In this document: piece by piece, positions 55,512 to 63,379 of the stretch
Position numbering within the stretch: the first letter of the stretch is position 1
How the letters are laid out: each line of letters begins with the position of its first letter
The notes under the pieces: model-generated
The model's database searches: none
The model's input: only the letters and a program-made list of their open reading frames with translations
What the model was told of the DNA's origin: nothing
Source: a virus
Direction: 5' to 3' (one strand)
Length of the DNA stretch: 63,379 nt
Virus record (IMG/VR): IMGVR_UViG_3300036770_002271
Coordinates: 1-63,379 of that record
Made by a program: the position numbers and the translations under genes

Positions 55512-56723
55512 ATGGCATATACGATTGTAAAAAGTGATGGGACAGTTCTAACAACCATTGCTGACGGTACTATCAACACAACTAGTACCCCGTTAGGGCT
55601 ACCAGGTAGAAATTATGCGGGATATGGACAAGCACTCGATACCAATTTTGTTCATCAGCTTGAAAACTTTGCCGATACGACTCCTCCTCCAAATCCATTA
55701 CGTGGGCAATTATGGTATGATATTAATAATCAAACATTAAACGTATGTCCTAGTGATGGTGAAACAAATACAGCAGCTTGGTTTACATTGGCACAATCAG
55801 GTAGCACAGGTACAACAACATTTGGTAATGTTACAGTAGCAGGAAATCTTGTAGCCAATAACATTACAGCAACCAACAACAGTAATGCTAATGCTATAAC
55901 AGTAGCATATCTTACAGTAACAGCAAATAGTTCTATTGCTAATAGTACAATAACTGCAGGAAACATTGTATCACTTACTACATCAAATATTACAACAGGT
56001 GCGGTAAGTAGTCCAGGTAACTTAACTGGTACTTGGACAATGAATGGAAGTGTAAGTGGCAATGGTCTTGTAATGGCAGGCGGTAACGTATATATTAATA
56101 ATACTGGTAACATTTATGGTATTAAGACAGACAAATACATGTATGCTAATGGTGATCCAATCAGTTTTGCTGGCACATATAGTAATTCAAACGTAGCAAG
56201 TTATTTAACTGTTTATGGTGGTAATATTTTAGCTAGTAGAGTACAAATGACACAACTTACTACTGGAGCAAATACTACACCAGGAAATATCACAGGTAAT
56301 TGGACATTAACAAGTGGTAGCAGATTACAAGCAACATATGCTGACTTAGCAGAACGATTTGAAGCAGACGATACATACGATCCTGGCACAGTTGTAGAAT
56401 TGGGCGGTATTAAGGAAATTACATCAGTCAAACAAGAGTTGAGTGATGATATCTTTGGTGTAATTAGTAATACTGCTGCTTATTTAATGAACGCAGGAGC
56501 AGGAGATGATAACACACATCCTCCTGTAGCAGTAAGTGGTCGTGTACAAGTTAGAGTAAAAGGTTTAGTTAAAAAGGGTGACAGGCTTGTTAGTGCGGGC
56601 AATGGGATAGCAAGGTCAGCAAAGATTAACGAAGCAACAGCATTTAATACAATAGGTAGAGCATTAGCTAACAAGACTACTGAAGGAATAGGTACTATTG
56701 AGGCTATAGTTAGCATAAGGTAA
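55512..56723 (+). CDS. Short tail-fibre protein with C-terminal beta domain
   Basis: 403 aa. The N-terminal domain (1-90) contains NYAGYGQALDTNFVHQLENFADTTPPPNPLRGQLWYDINNQTLNV, a baseplate-attachment domain common to fibre proteins of T4-like phages. Residues 95-275 are Asn/Thr/Ser-rich repeats of the triple-beta-helix kind (GNVTVAGNLVANNITATNN). The C-terminal domain YADLAERFEADDTYDPGTVVELGGIKEITSV ... DDIFGVISNTAAYLMN ... GRVQVRVKGLVKKGDRLVSA resembles the layout of autocatalytic chaperone-type (peptidase G2-like) fibre ends; this is a weak similarity by eye. The protein would be a trimeric fibre or adaptor. Confidence 0.78.
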   Translation: MAYTIVKSDGTVLTTIADGTINTTSTPLGLPGRNYAGYGQALDTNFVHQLENFADTTPPPNPLRGQLWYDINNQTLNVCPSDGETNTAAWFTLAQSGSTGTTTFGNVTVAGNLVANNITATNNSNANAITVAYLTVTANSSIANSTITAGNIVSLTTSNITTGAVSSPGNLTGTWTMNGSVSGNGLVMAGGNVYINNTGNIYGIKTDKYMYANGDPISFAGTYSNSNVASYLTVYGGNILASRVQMTQLTTGANTTPGNITGNWTLTSGSRLQATYADLAERFEADDTYDPGTVVELGGIKEITSVKQELSDDIFGVISNTAAYLMNAGAGDDNTHPPVAVSGRVQVRVKGLVKKGDRLVSAGNGIARSAKINEATAFNTIGRALANKTTEGIGTIEAIVSIR

Positions 56724-56732
56724 GGATAAAAA

Positions 56733-57683
56733 ATGACATATGCACAATATGGCTTAGTAGAAGCAAGTGATTATAACAACTTAATTGGTACCAGTCCTGG
56801 TACTACAGCAAATAGACTTAATACCGTTTGGGCAACAGGTGGAGGTAGTGCAGGTTATGGTCAAACAGCTATAGCCAATGTAAGTGTGGGAAATACTGTA
56901 ACTGCTAGTCAATGGAATAGTGTTATAAATAATACAGCTAATAGTGCCAGTCATCAAGGATCAAGCATCACTAGTGTTTCAGCGGTAGTTGCCGGTGGCA
57001 CAATAACTTTCTTAAGTGCTATCCCAACAAACTTAACGACCATTTATACAAATAGATTAAATGCTGCTGCTCAAGGATCAACATCAAGTAACGCAGTAAC
57101 AAGAGGAAGTACATGGACTAATTCTTTAGTTTTCACACATACTATAACATTTTCAAGTGGTGACACAGCACGTTACTTTTTTAATTCAGGTGGACAAATA
57201 GCTATAACAGCAAGTCATCCAGCTGGATCAGGCATTAATACAACATTTAATGGATTAGCAAGTAATATCGGCACAGTTGTATTAAGTGCTCCCACTAGTG
57301 GAACAATTACTGTATCAGGTGTTTCATATAATGGAGTAACAAAAATTGGGGGAGGTGGTAACAGCCCAACTATAAGTCAAAATAATGGATATTATGCCCT
57401 TACAACTAGCAATGCTAATGTATTCACACAAACTGCGAGTAGTGGTTATGTTGGATATCTTGGAAGCTTCATACGTATAATTGTAAAATCAAATGGTACC
57501 CAAGGTTCAAATAGTGACGCAGGAAGTGTAATTAATGTATACACTGTTTGGGATGAAGTTCCAGATGGTCAAATAGTTAGCATAGGAAGTGTTACCACAT
57601 GTACATTAAGACCACCAAGTACAAGTTATATTGCTAATACTTGGGGAGCTATAGGTTTGTCAGGCTCAGTATCAGGTTCTTAA
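56733..57683 (+). CDS. Virion structural protein, probable fibre
   Basis: 316 aa. It begins MTYAQYGLVEASDYNNLIGTSPGTTANRLNTVWATGGGSAGYGQTAI, a conserved opening of a small structural family in aquatic T4-like phages. Next is a helical stretch (TASQWNSVINNTANSASHQGSSIT) and a beta-rich Gly/Ser/Thr C-terminal part with few charged residues. An AAGGAT ribosome-binding site precedes the ATG. It lies directly after the fibre gene with a 9-nt gap and probably forms part of the same appendage. No enzymatic motif is visible. Confidence 0.72.
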   Translation: MTYAQYGLVEASDYNNLIGTSPGTTANRLNTVWATGGGSAGYGQTAIANVSVGNTVTASQWNSVINNTANSASHQGSSITSVSAVVAGGTITFLSAIPTNLTTIYTNRLNAAAQGSTSSNAVTRGSTWTNSLVFTHTITFSSGDTARYFFNSGGQIAITASHPAGSGINTTFNGLASNIGTVVLSAPTSGTITVSGVSYNGVTKIGGGGNSPTISQNNGYYALTTSNANVFTQTASSGYVGYLGSFIRIIVKSNGTQGSNSDAGSVINVYTVWDEVPDGQIVSIGSVTTCTLRPPSTSYIANTWGAIGLSGSVSGS

Positions 57684-57709
57684 TAATTTTCATCAACAAT
57701 TTGCTGTAT

Positions 57710-57717
57710 CTAAATAC
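57710..57717 (+). promoter_or_regulatory. Late-like box CTAAATAC for the modification operon
   Basis: CTAAATAC lies 14 nt before the ATG at 57732, with a TAGGAG ribosome-binding site between. It is the only such box seen upstream of the overlapping gene run that continues to the window end. Confidence 0.6.
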
Positions 57718-57731
57718 TTTTAGGAGTATTT

Positions 57732-58043
57732 ATGGATACAGCAACATTAATTTCAGACGCTAAAGCAAGATTCGCACATAATTCACATAGAAACTATTTA
57801 AGAGAAAAGTATACAAGCAAACTCATTGTTGCTGAACAAGGAGGCTTATGGAAAGTTACGCCTGAACTAATCAGTTTCTTACACACAATGACAAGCAATA
57901 CCGTATCTGATATGATTTTACAGGATAGCTATAATAATCCAATTAAGATTAATGTAAACAAATTACTTAAAACTTGTACAGAAACATATAATCAAACAAT
58001 GGTAGATTGGTACAATGAACTTCATAATACAGAAAAGAAATGA
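57732..58043 (+). CDS. Conserved small protein of T4-like phages, function unknown
   Basis: 103 aa. The pattern DAKARFAHNSHRNYLREKYTSKLIVAEQGGLWKVTPELISFL, then LQDSYNNPIKINVNKLLKTCTETYNQTMVDWYNELHNTE, is one I recognise as widely conserved in marine T4-like phages near structural genes. It is predicted mostly helical and has no enzymatic motif. It heads the operon containing the glycosyltransferase-like genes; its stop overlaps the next start (ATGA), so it is translated in coupling with them. A role in virion assembly is as likely as one in the modification system. Confidence 0.7.
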   Translation: MDTATLISDAKARFAHNSHRNYLREKYTSKLIVAEQGGLWKVTPELISFLHTMTSNTVSDMILQDSYNNPIKINVNKLLKTCTETYNQTMVDWYNELHNTEKK

Positions 58044-58843
58044 TACGAGGAGCTTTACTCTTTGCCTACAATAATGATACATGTGACTATTTCAAACAAG
58101 CAGAAATAACAGCATGTCGTATTAATCATTTTCTTAATTTACCAGTTACCGTAATTACTGATGAAAATAGTTTGCCTGAAAATCCAATTAATGTTTTTGA
58201 TAAAATTATTTTAACAGATCCTAACAAATCAAATAAAAAATTTAGAGAAGTTTGGATTAACAAAAATAGATATAGGGCTTTTGAATTAAGTCCATATGAT
58301 GAAACATTATTAATTGATACAGATTACGTTGTAAATTCAAAACAATTAAGTAAGCTTTTTACTTTATACACAGATTTTGCTTGTCACAATTCAACTAATT
58401 TTTTAATGACTGAAAATAAATATTCTGAGTATTTAAGTCAGTTTAGTTATAAAACAGAATGGGCAACTGTTGTTTATTTTAGAAAAACAAAAAAATCCAA
58501 ACAGATTTTTGATTGTATTAAAATGATACAAGACAATTATTTACATTATGCTAATTTACATAATTTTCTTTCAGAACCATTTAGGAACGACTATGCCTTA
58601 ACATTGGCAAGACGTATTGTACAGGGACAAACTGAACTAGAAAGAGAAGTTATCCCATGGTGTCTTACACACATAGGAGATAAAACAAAAGTTTATAAGC
58701 TTAATAATAATTTTTATGATACAGAATTTATTATTGTTTACGACAAATGGATGAATGGTAAGATCAAAAAAGAATATATGACTATTAAAGATTATGACTT
58801 TCATTTAATGGACAAAGAAAATTTCATGGAGTTATGGACTTGA
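58040..58843 (+). CDS. Glycosyltransferase-like protein A (GT-A fold, DxD)
   Basis: 267 aa. It starts with a beta-strand (RGALLFAYNND), has a nucleotide-binding type N-terminal half and carries ETLLIDTDYVV (about 88-98), whose D-x-D is the metal/nucleotide-sugar motif of GT-A glycosyltransferases. It is paralogous to the next protein: YRAFELSPYDETLLIDTDYV matches WQVYEASPYDYTIKLEADLYI. A short two-domain enzyme of the GT8-like kind is the best reading; donor and acceptor cannot be inferred. It overlaps the genes on both sides (4 bp and 10 bp). Confidence 0.7.
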   Translation: MIRGALLFAYNNDTCDYFKQAEITACRINHFLNLPVTVITDENSLPENPINVFDKIILTDPNKSNKKFREVWINKNRYRAFELSPYDETLLIDTDYVVNSKQLSKLFTLYTDFACHNSTNFLMTENKYSEYLSQFSYKTEWATVVYFRKTKKSKQIFDCIKMIQDNYLHYANLHNFLSEPFRNDYALTLARRIVQGQTELEREVIPWCLTHIGDKTKVYKLNNNFYDTEFIIVYDKWMNGKIKKEYMTIKDYDFHLMDKENFMELWT

Positions 58844-59637
58844 ATAAAGGATATATAATCTATGCTCAAAATTCTACAACTGTAAATTATATAGGTTGTG
58901 CCACAACATTGGCAAAAAGTCTTAAACGAGTTATGCCTTATTGTAATGTAAGTTTACTTACTAATGAAAAGGTTGAAAGTACTATATTTGATCATGTTAT
59001 AAAATTACCATATGGAGATTTGGATCCTTTCAATAATTGGAAATTAGTAAATGATTGGCAAGTTTATGAAGCTAGCCCATATGATTATACAATTAAACTA
59101 GAGGCAGACCTTTACATTCCTTGTGATATTGATTATTATTGGGATGTGCTACAACAGAAAGATTTGGTTTGTTGTACAACAATTAGAGATTTCAAACAAA
59201 ATATTTCAAATATTAAGTCATACAGAAAGTTTATAACTGATAACAAGTTACCAAATACTTATAACGCTATTACTTATTTTAAAAAATCAAATTTAGCAGA
59301 TGAGTTTTTTAAAATTGTAAGAAACATTTTTGAAGATTGGGATAGTTATAAAAATATTTTAGTTTGTAATAATGATGAATTAGTAACCACTGATTGGGCT
59401 TATGCTATAGCATCGCATATATTAGGACAAGAACATACTACAATGCCTGATTTTACACCTTATAGTATGATACATATGAAAAAATTTATTAATAATTTGT
59501 ATACTGAAAATTGGACAAAAAATTTAGTATATGAAATCTTGCCACATGCGTTTAAAGTAAATACATATCCTCAACGATATCCTTTTCATTATTTGATAAA
59601 AGATTTTTGTTATGAGATAGATAAGGCAGTGCTATGA
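58834..59637 (+). CDS. Glycosyltransferase-like protein B, paralogue of A
   Basis: 267 aa, the same length as protein A. It shares the plan: an N-terminal strand (GYIIYAQNSTTVNYIGCATTLAKSLKRVMPYCNVSLLTNE), then SPYDYTIKLEADLYIPCD where Glu-Ala-Asp takes the place of the usual D-x-D. Later motifs LPNTYNAITYFKKSNLADEFFKIVRNIFEDWDSY and TTDWAYAIA are typical of this phage family. The altered acidic motif may still bind metal or mark a changed or lost activity. It starts inside the end of protein A and its stop overlaps the next start (ATGA). Confidence 0.65.
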   Translation: MDLNKGYIIYAQNSTTVNYIGCATTLAKSLKRVMPYCNVSLLTNEKVESTIFDHVIKLPYGDLDPFNNWKLVNDWQVYEASPYDYTIKLEADLYIPCDIDYYWDVLQQKDLVCCTTIRDFKQNISNIKSYRKFITDNKLPNTYNAITYFKKSNLADEFFKIVRNIFEDWDSYKNILVCNNDELVTTDWAYAIASHILGQEHTTMPDFTPYSMIHMKKFINNLYTENWTKNLVYEILPHAFKVNTYPQRYPFHYLIKDFCYEIDKAVL

Positions 59638-59972
59638 CAACAGAAACAATTGTATTATGGGAAGCACCTGCTCTTGAAAAGCCCGAATTTAGATTATATT
59701 ATGATGAAGAAGGGAATGTAATTACATATACTACAGAAAAATTGCCAGGTAACTTTATTGTTATTGATAAGATGACATTTGCCGAAGCAAGACCAGATGT
59801 TAAAGTTTTTGAAGGTTCTTTAACACGAAAATCTAATCTTACAGTAGTAAGTAAATTAATTCCTAACATAGAGGGAATAAGTTGTAGTATTGATGATATT
59901 AGTATTTTATATAATGGAAGTGAAACAATTAATTGGAGTTTGAAGACCCGTGAGTACAGAATTGATAGTTGA
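59634..59972 (+). CDS. Conserved protein of unknown function
   Basis: 112 aa. The phrase FRLYYDEEGNVITYTTEKLPGNFIVIDKMTFAEARPDVKVFEGSLTR is a recurring small-protein pattern in aquatic T4-like phages. It looks like a compact beta-rich fold with no Cys and no catalytic motif. It lies between two glycosyltransferase-like genes and overlaps both, 4 bp upstream and 23 bp downstream, so it is probably part of the same pathway or complex. No function can be assigned from sequence. Confidence 0.65.
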   Translation: MTTETIVLWEAPALEKPEFRLYYDEEGNVITYTTEKLPGNFIVIDKMTFAEARPDVKVFEGSLTRKSNLTVVSKLIPNIEGISCSIDDISILYNGSETINWSLKTREYRIDS

Positions 59973-60900
59973 TGTTGCTGACTTAGATTGTATCTATTTG
60001 AGCTATGATGAACCACAAAAAGAATTATTTTGGTTACAAATACAAGACATGATACCTTATGCTAAACGTGTGGATGGTGTTAAAGGAAGTGATGCTGCTC
60101 ACAAAGCAGCAGCAGAGGCTAGTGATACCGAACGTTTTATACTCATCGATGGCGATAATATGCCACAATCTGAATTCTTTAATATTCAATTAGATTTTTC
60201 AAAAGTTGATGAAGTTTTTCAGATTGCTCAGTTTCGTTGGAAGGCTGTAAACCATATAAATGGTTTATGTTATGGTAATGGTGGTATGAGCAGTTGGACA
60301 AAATCATATGTTCGTAATATGAAAACACATGAGCATAGTCAAGGTAATAAAAACAGCACTGTAGATTTTTGTTTGGATAGTAGCGATAATGTTTATTATG
60401 CTATGTGGGATTGTTACAGTACAACTTATCCGAACTATACACCATTTCAAGCTTGGCGTGCTGGATTTCGTGAAGGTGTAAAAATGTCGTTAAGACAGGG
60501 TATTGTACCTACTGTAACTGAATTTCAGGAAAGTGTAAGTAAACGAAATTTAAATAATTTAACGATATGGCATAATGTTGGAACTGATGTTGACAATGGT
60601 ATATGGGCTATATATGGAAGTCGATTAGGTACATATATGACTATGCTTACAGATTGGGATCATAGCCAAGTTCAATGGTTTGATAATTTTTTGTCAATGT
60701 GGGAACAATATGAACATGTGGATCCAAGTTTAGAAGCAGAAAAGATTGGGGTAATTTTATCTGACAAACTTAAGCTGCCAATTTGTACACTAAATAGTGA
60801 ACAAAGTAAATTCTTTAAACTCCATCTTAATTCAAATAGACACAATTTAGGACCATTGGTTCGTGAAATGGATGTAATAAGAAAAATAGAAGGATGGTAA
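59950..60900 (+). CDS. Glycosyltransferase-like protein C
   Basis: 316 aa, from the GTG at 59950, which overlaps the previous gene by 23 bp; a later start would lose the first conserved strand (LIVDVADLDCIYLSYDEPQK). It contains YAKRVDGVKGSDAAHKAAAEASDTERFILIDGDNMP (about 37-72): the 'V-x-G-x-x-x-A-H-x-x-A-A' helix followed by I-D-G-D-N is the nucleotide-sugar and D-x-D pattern of a viral GT-A family. The C-terminal half (PFQAWRAGFREGVKMSLRQG) is helical. Donor and acceptor are unknown. Its stop overlaps the radical-SAM start (TAATG). Confidence 0.68.
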   Translation: MSTELIVDVADLDCIYLSYDEPQKELFWLQIQDMIPYAKRVDGVKGSDAAHKAAAEASDTERFILIDGDNMPQSEFFNIQLDFSKVDEVFQIAQFRWKAVNHINGLCYGNGGMSSWTKSYVRNMKTHEHSQGNKNSTVDFCLDSSDNVYYAMWDCYSTTYPNYTPFQAWRAGFREGVKMSLRQGIVPTVTEFQESVSKRNLNNLTIWHNVGTDVDNGIWAIYGSRLGTYMTMLTDWDHSQVQWFDNFLSMWEQYEHVDPSLEAEKIGVILSDKLKLPICTLNSEQSKFFKLHLNSNRHNLGPLVREMDVIRKIEGW

Positions 60901-61847
60901 TGGATCACAAATATATTAAATTAGTTCACAGTAATCCCGCACATGAAGATTGGTTTGTAGTAAATTGGTGTTTAGGAAACACATGTAATTATAGTTGTAG
61001 CTATTGTCCAAGTAGTTTACATGATGGTTCAATTAAATGGCCTGAACTTGATAAAATAAAACAATTTATAACAAGAGTTGTTGAACAAACATATCCGCGT
61101 AAAGTGTATTTTGAATTAACTGGGGGCGAAGTAACACTATACAAATATTTCACCGAAATTTGTCAACATTGTACAGAATTAGGCGCTAAAGTAGGTCTTA
61201 TAAGTAATGGTAGTCGTACATTACGTTGGTGGGAGGAAAATAAACAATACTTTGATCATGTATGTTTAAGCTTTCATCCTGAATTTGCTGAACCCGAACA
61301 TTTTATTGAGGTAGTAAAGATATTACATAATGAAGTTCGTGTCCATGTCAATGTAATGATGGCTCCTGATAAATTTGATTATTGTTATAGTGTAGCTGAT
61401 CGAGTAAAAGATTTAGGTAATATCAGTATGGCATTACAACCATTAATACATGATTTTGGTGAGGTTGTATATGATTATAATGAGTTTCAGAAAAATGTAT
61501 TTGATAGACAGCATGAATTAATTACAAAACATATAAAATTTAACAAATCATTTGATTATTATCGTGGTGCTATGCGACTAATTTATCCTGACGGAACAAG
61601 TGAAGTTAGTAGTGCACATCGTTTTATAAGCTTTAAAACTAATGATTGGAGTGGTTGGAAATGTTATGCTGGAGTTGAACAAATCATTGTAGATTTAGGT
61701 GGTAATATATTTCGTGGTTGGTGTAGGGTAGGGGGCAAGATTGGACATATACATGATGAAGATTTATTAATACCAATAGACCCTGTTATGTGTAACAAAA
61801 CTATGTGTCATTGTAATTTTGACATAATGTCAACTAAGGAGTTGTAG
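60900..61847 (+). CDS. Radical SAM enzyme with C-terminal auxiliary Cys (SPASM-like) domain
   Basis: 315 aa from ATG 60900 (TAATG overlap; the in-frame ATG two codons earlier is also possible). The core motif is C29-N-Y-S-C33-S-Y-C36, the CxxxCxxC of radical SAM proteins, which bind a 4Fe-4S cluster to cleave S-adenosylmethionine. VYFELTGGEVTLY is the GGE motif. The C-terminal part WKCYAGVEQIIVDLGGNIFRGWC then MCNKTMCHCNFD supplies extra Cys for an auxiliary cluster, as in SPASM/twitch enzymes that modify peptides, proteins or sugars. The substrate is unknown. It sits among glycosyltransferase-like and sulfotransferase genes. Its stop overlaps the next GTG start. Confidence 0.88.
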   Translation: MDHKYIKLVHSNPAHEDWFVVNWCLGNTCNYSCSYCPSSLHDGSIKWPELDKIKQFITRVVEQTYPRKVYFELTGGEVTLYKYFTEICQHCTELGAKVGLISNGSRTLRWWEENKQYFDHVCLSFHPEFAEPEHFIEVVKILHNEVRVHVNVMMAPDKFDYCYSVADRVKDLGNISMALQPLIHDFGEVVYDYNEFQKNVFDRQHELITKHIKFNKSFDYYRGAMRLIYPDGTSEVSSAHRFISFKTNDWSGWKCYAGVEQIIVDLGGNIFRGWCRVGGKIGHIHDEDLLIPIDPVMCNKTMCHCNFDIMSTKEL

Positions 61848-62563
61848 TGAGATATTGTATTGTTTCTAGTCCTAGGACTGGAACAACTGCCCTAACAGAA
61901 GCATTAAGAATTTATTCATTTCAAAATAATCCTATAAGTGTGTATTATGGAGAATTACATCATATTAATCTAAACACACTTCATGTATCAGGACATAAAT
62001 CGATAACAACTATCAATGATTATAATAGCCAAGAAAGTAAAGAAATTAGGAATTTAATAAAGTATTATATAGAGCAAACAAATTCTGCTATGGTGGGTAA
62101 ATATTTCCCACATATTTGGCACTTTGAATATTTTGATCCAATGGAAATTCCGAAATATTTATTAGAACATAATTTTAAATTAATTCATATCCGACGTAAT
62201 TTATTTGATGTTATAATTAGTGGTTTAGTTGCTAATATTACTGGTTACTATCATACAAATATGAATCCCTCATATAAAGATCAAATCAAGCCTAATTTTA
62301 AAGACAAATTAAAATTAACTTTCGAATTTTGTATAAAAACAGCTAACCACATGTCTTTAAGCTATTATCTTGTTACACAAATCTGTAAAAAATATCCTAT
62401 TACTGTAATAAATTATGATAATTTAATAGAGGAAAGTACTAATTTATTACCATGTAGTTGGGATCAAGTAACATTAGAAAAAACCTATAAAGAGCCATAT
62501 GAAGAAATTATTGAAAATTATAATGAAGTAAAAAGTTGGATTAAAGATTTTATACATGAGTAA
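61847..62563 (+). CDS. Sulfotransferase-family protein
   Basis: 238 aa from GTG 61847 (overlapping the preceding TAG). The N-terminal P-loop SSPRTGTTAL (7-16) is the PAPS 5'-phosphosulfate loop of sulfotransferases, and FKLIHIRRNLFDVIIS (about 111-126) is the 3'-phosphate-binding strand and helix with the expected Arg and downstream Ser. Length and topology fit a compact bacterial or phage sulfotransferase of the Sulfotransfer_3 type. It would move sulfate from PAPS to a sugar or protein hydroxyl. The context with three glycosyltransferase-like proteins suggests a sulfated glycan. It ends by overlapping the next gene by 8 bp. Confidence 0.83.
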   Translation: MRYCIVSSPRTGTTALTEALRIYSFQNNPISVYYGELHHINLNTLHVSGHKSITTINDYNSQESKEIRNLIKYYIEQTNSAMVGKYFPHIWHFEYFDPMEIPKYLLEHNFKLIHIRRNLFDVIISGLVANITGYYHTNMNPSYKDQIKPNFKDKLKLTFEFCIKTANHMSLSYYLVTQICKKYPITVINYDNLIEESTNLLPCSWDQVTLEKTYKEPYEEIIENYNEVKSWIKDFIHE

Positions 62564-63379
62564 TAAAAATTCCAACAAACAATTAAGAATTTATGATGAA
62601 ACCGGTAAGTTTACTTTATTGTCAGTAGACGAAACTATTGCTAGGGATTACAATCATTGGAAAGATTGGCATTGTAGTGCTGGTATAAGAGGGTTGTATA
62701 TTGATTATGATGGTAATGTTTGGGTATGTAATACAGCAAGTTCAAAATTCAATCGTTTTAATTATGATGAATGGAAAACAACCTATATGAAGTATATAGG
62801 TCATTATGGTAATAATGTTCCAAGTGAATGGCAGTCTACTGGTGAAAAATGGATAAAATTAAACAATGAATATCTTAAAACTAAAAATGCCTTTAAAAAA
62901 ATTATACCAGTAACTTCAGAAGGTAAAAAAGATAATCCAGGATTCATTGGTAATATCTATGAAAACATTGATTTTACAAAAACTTGGTTTACATGTCCAT
63001 GGGATCAATGTGGGTGCGGGGCTGACGTTGTTTTAAGTAAAGTAAAAGACAAAAGTAAAGTTGATATATTAAGTGTAACTAATTATGGAATTCGTGGTAA
63101 AGAAATTACAGAATACGATGAAGTAGAAAATATACAAATGCCAATTGGTATTGAACTAGACTTTCCTATGCCATATCAGATATTGTGGGATTTAAGTAGA
63201 AAGTGTAATTATGATTGTAGTTATTGTTGGCCTAGCGTACACAATAATACTGATGAACATAAAGATTATAATTTGTTACTAAACACAGTAGATAACATCA
63301 TACAAAATTGGGCTAACCATAATACAATTCGTTGGAACTTTGGAGGAGGAGAGCCTACATTACATCCTAACTATAAAGA
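62556..63379 (+). CDS. Second radical SAM protein with N-terminal auxiliary Cys domain (C-terminus outside window)
   Basis: Open from ATG 62556 to the window end, 274 codons. The N-terminal region has WHCSAGIRGLYIDYDGNVWVC (C40, C58) and C147-PWDQ-C152-G-C154. These mirror the C-terminal auxiliary domain of the other radical SAM protein (CYAGVEQIIVDLGGNIF and C-NKTM-C-H-C). The radical SAM motif C217-N-Y-D-C221-S-Y-C224 comes after, followed by IRWNFGGGEPTLHP (GGE motif) at the edge. The auxiliary domain therefore precedes the core, the reverse of the usual order. It overlaps the sulfotransferase by 8 bp and belongs to the same operon. Substrate unknown. Confidence 0.85.
   Translation, partial: MSNKNSNKQLRIYDETGKFTLLSVDETIARDYNHWKDWHCSAGIRGLYIDYDGNVWVCNTASSKFNRFNYDEWKTTYMKYIGHYGNNVPSEWQSTGEKWIKLNNEYLKTKNAFKKIIPVTSEGKKDNPGFIGNIYENIDFTKTWFTCPWDQCGCGADVVLSKVKDKSKVDILSVTNYGIRGKEITEYDEVENIQMPIGIELDFPMPYQILWDLSRKCNYDCSYCWPSVHNNTDEHKDYNLLLNTVDNIIQNWANHNTIRWNFGGGEPTLHPNYK

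Overview
The window is part of the genome of a large T4-like myovirus (Caudoviricetes) with an AT-rich genome. The diagnosis rests on protein-level recognition of a T4-type head module (gp20, gp21, gp22, gp23), baseplate module (gp53, gp5, gp25, gp6, gp26/gp51), the gp46/gp47 recombination nuclease and the late sigma factor gp55. Style and gene order resemble the 'far' T4-like phages of aquatic bacteria (cyanophage/pelagiphage type). The phage-borne fatty-acid desaturase resembles proteobacterial enzymes, which hints at a proteobacterial host; this is inference. No tRNA, CRISPR array, integrase or insertion sequence was seen.

Layout. 1-7573 (-): one huge, 3'-truncated collagen-like tail-fibre gene with blocks of Gly-X-Gln triplets separated by beta-rich modules. 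7667-8726: a degenerate HNH-like Cys protein converging on a fatty-acid desaturase. 8783-14794 (-): terminator, gp23, gp22, gp21, an acidic core protein, a 77-aa protein and gp20. 14819-17575 (-): tape measure protein with an embedded M15-like peptidase. 17639-18684 (+): gp26-like protein joined to a gp51-like extension by what looks like a textbook -1 programmed frameshift. 18685-19091: a gene-free stretch full of strong hairpins, a candidate structured RNA. 19092-22452 (-): Hjc-like nuclease, gp46, gp47. 22575-23210 (+): free-standing HNH homing endonuclease. 23214-24110 (-): gp55. 24229-57683 (+): baseplate and fibre operon, including a 6380-codon giant gene at the gp7 locus. 57732-63379 (+): a tightly overlapping operon with three glycosyltransferase-like proteins, two radical-SAM proteins, a sulfotransferase and two small conserved proteins, running off the window.

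How it works together. gp55 is encoded here, and at least fifteen 8-bp boxes close to the T4 late promoter TATAAATA (mostly GATAAATA or CTAAATAC/T) lie directly upstream of genes in the window, so most of the morphogenesis genes are probably gp55-driven late genes. gp47-gp46 and gp55 also have sigma70-type promoters, fitting early expression. The head genes build and mature the prohead (gp21 protease cutting gp23 and core proteins). gp26/gp51 probably act as tail-assembly chaperones for the divergently transcribed tape measure. The right-hand operon looks like a modification cassette whose target (virion fibre, host glycan or host peptide) cannot be read from the sequence.

Strongest candidates for new biology: the gp26/gp51 frameshift signal, the radical-SAM/sulfotransferase/glycosyltransferase operon with one apparently domain-permuted radical-SAM enzyme, the structured non-coding region, and promoter boxes placed so close to start codons that leaderless mRNAs are predicted.
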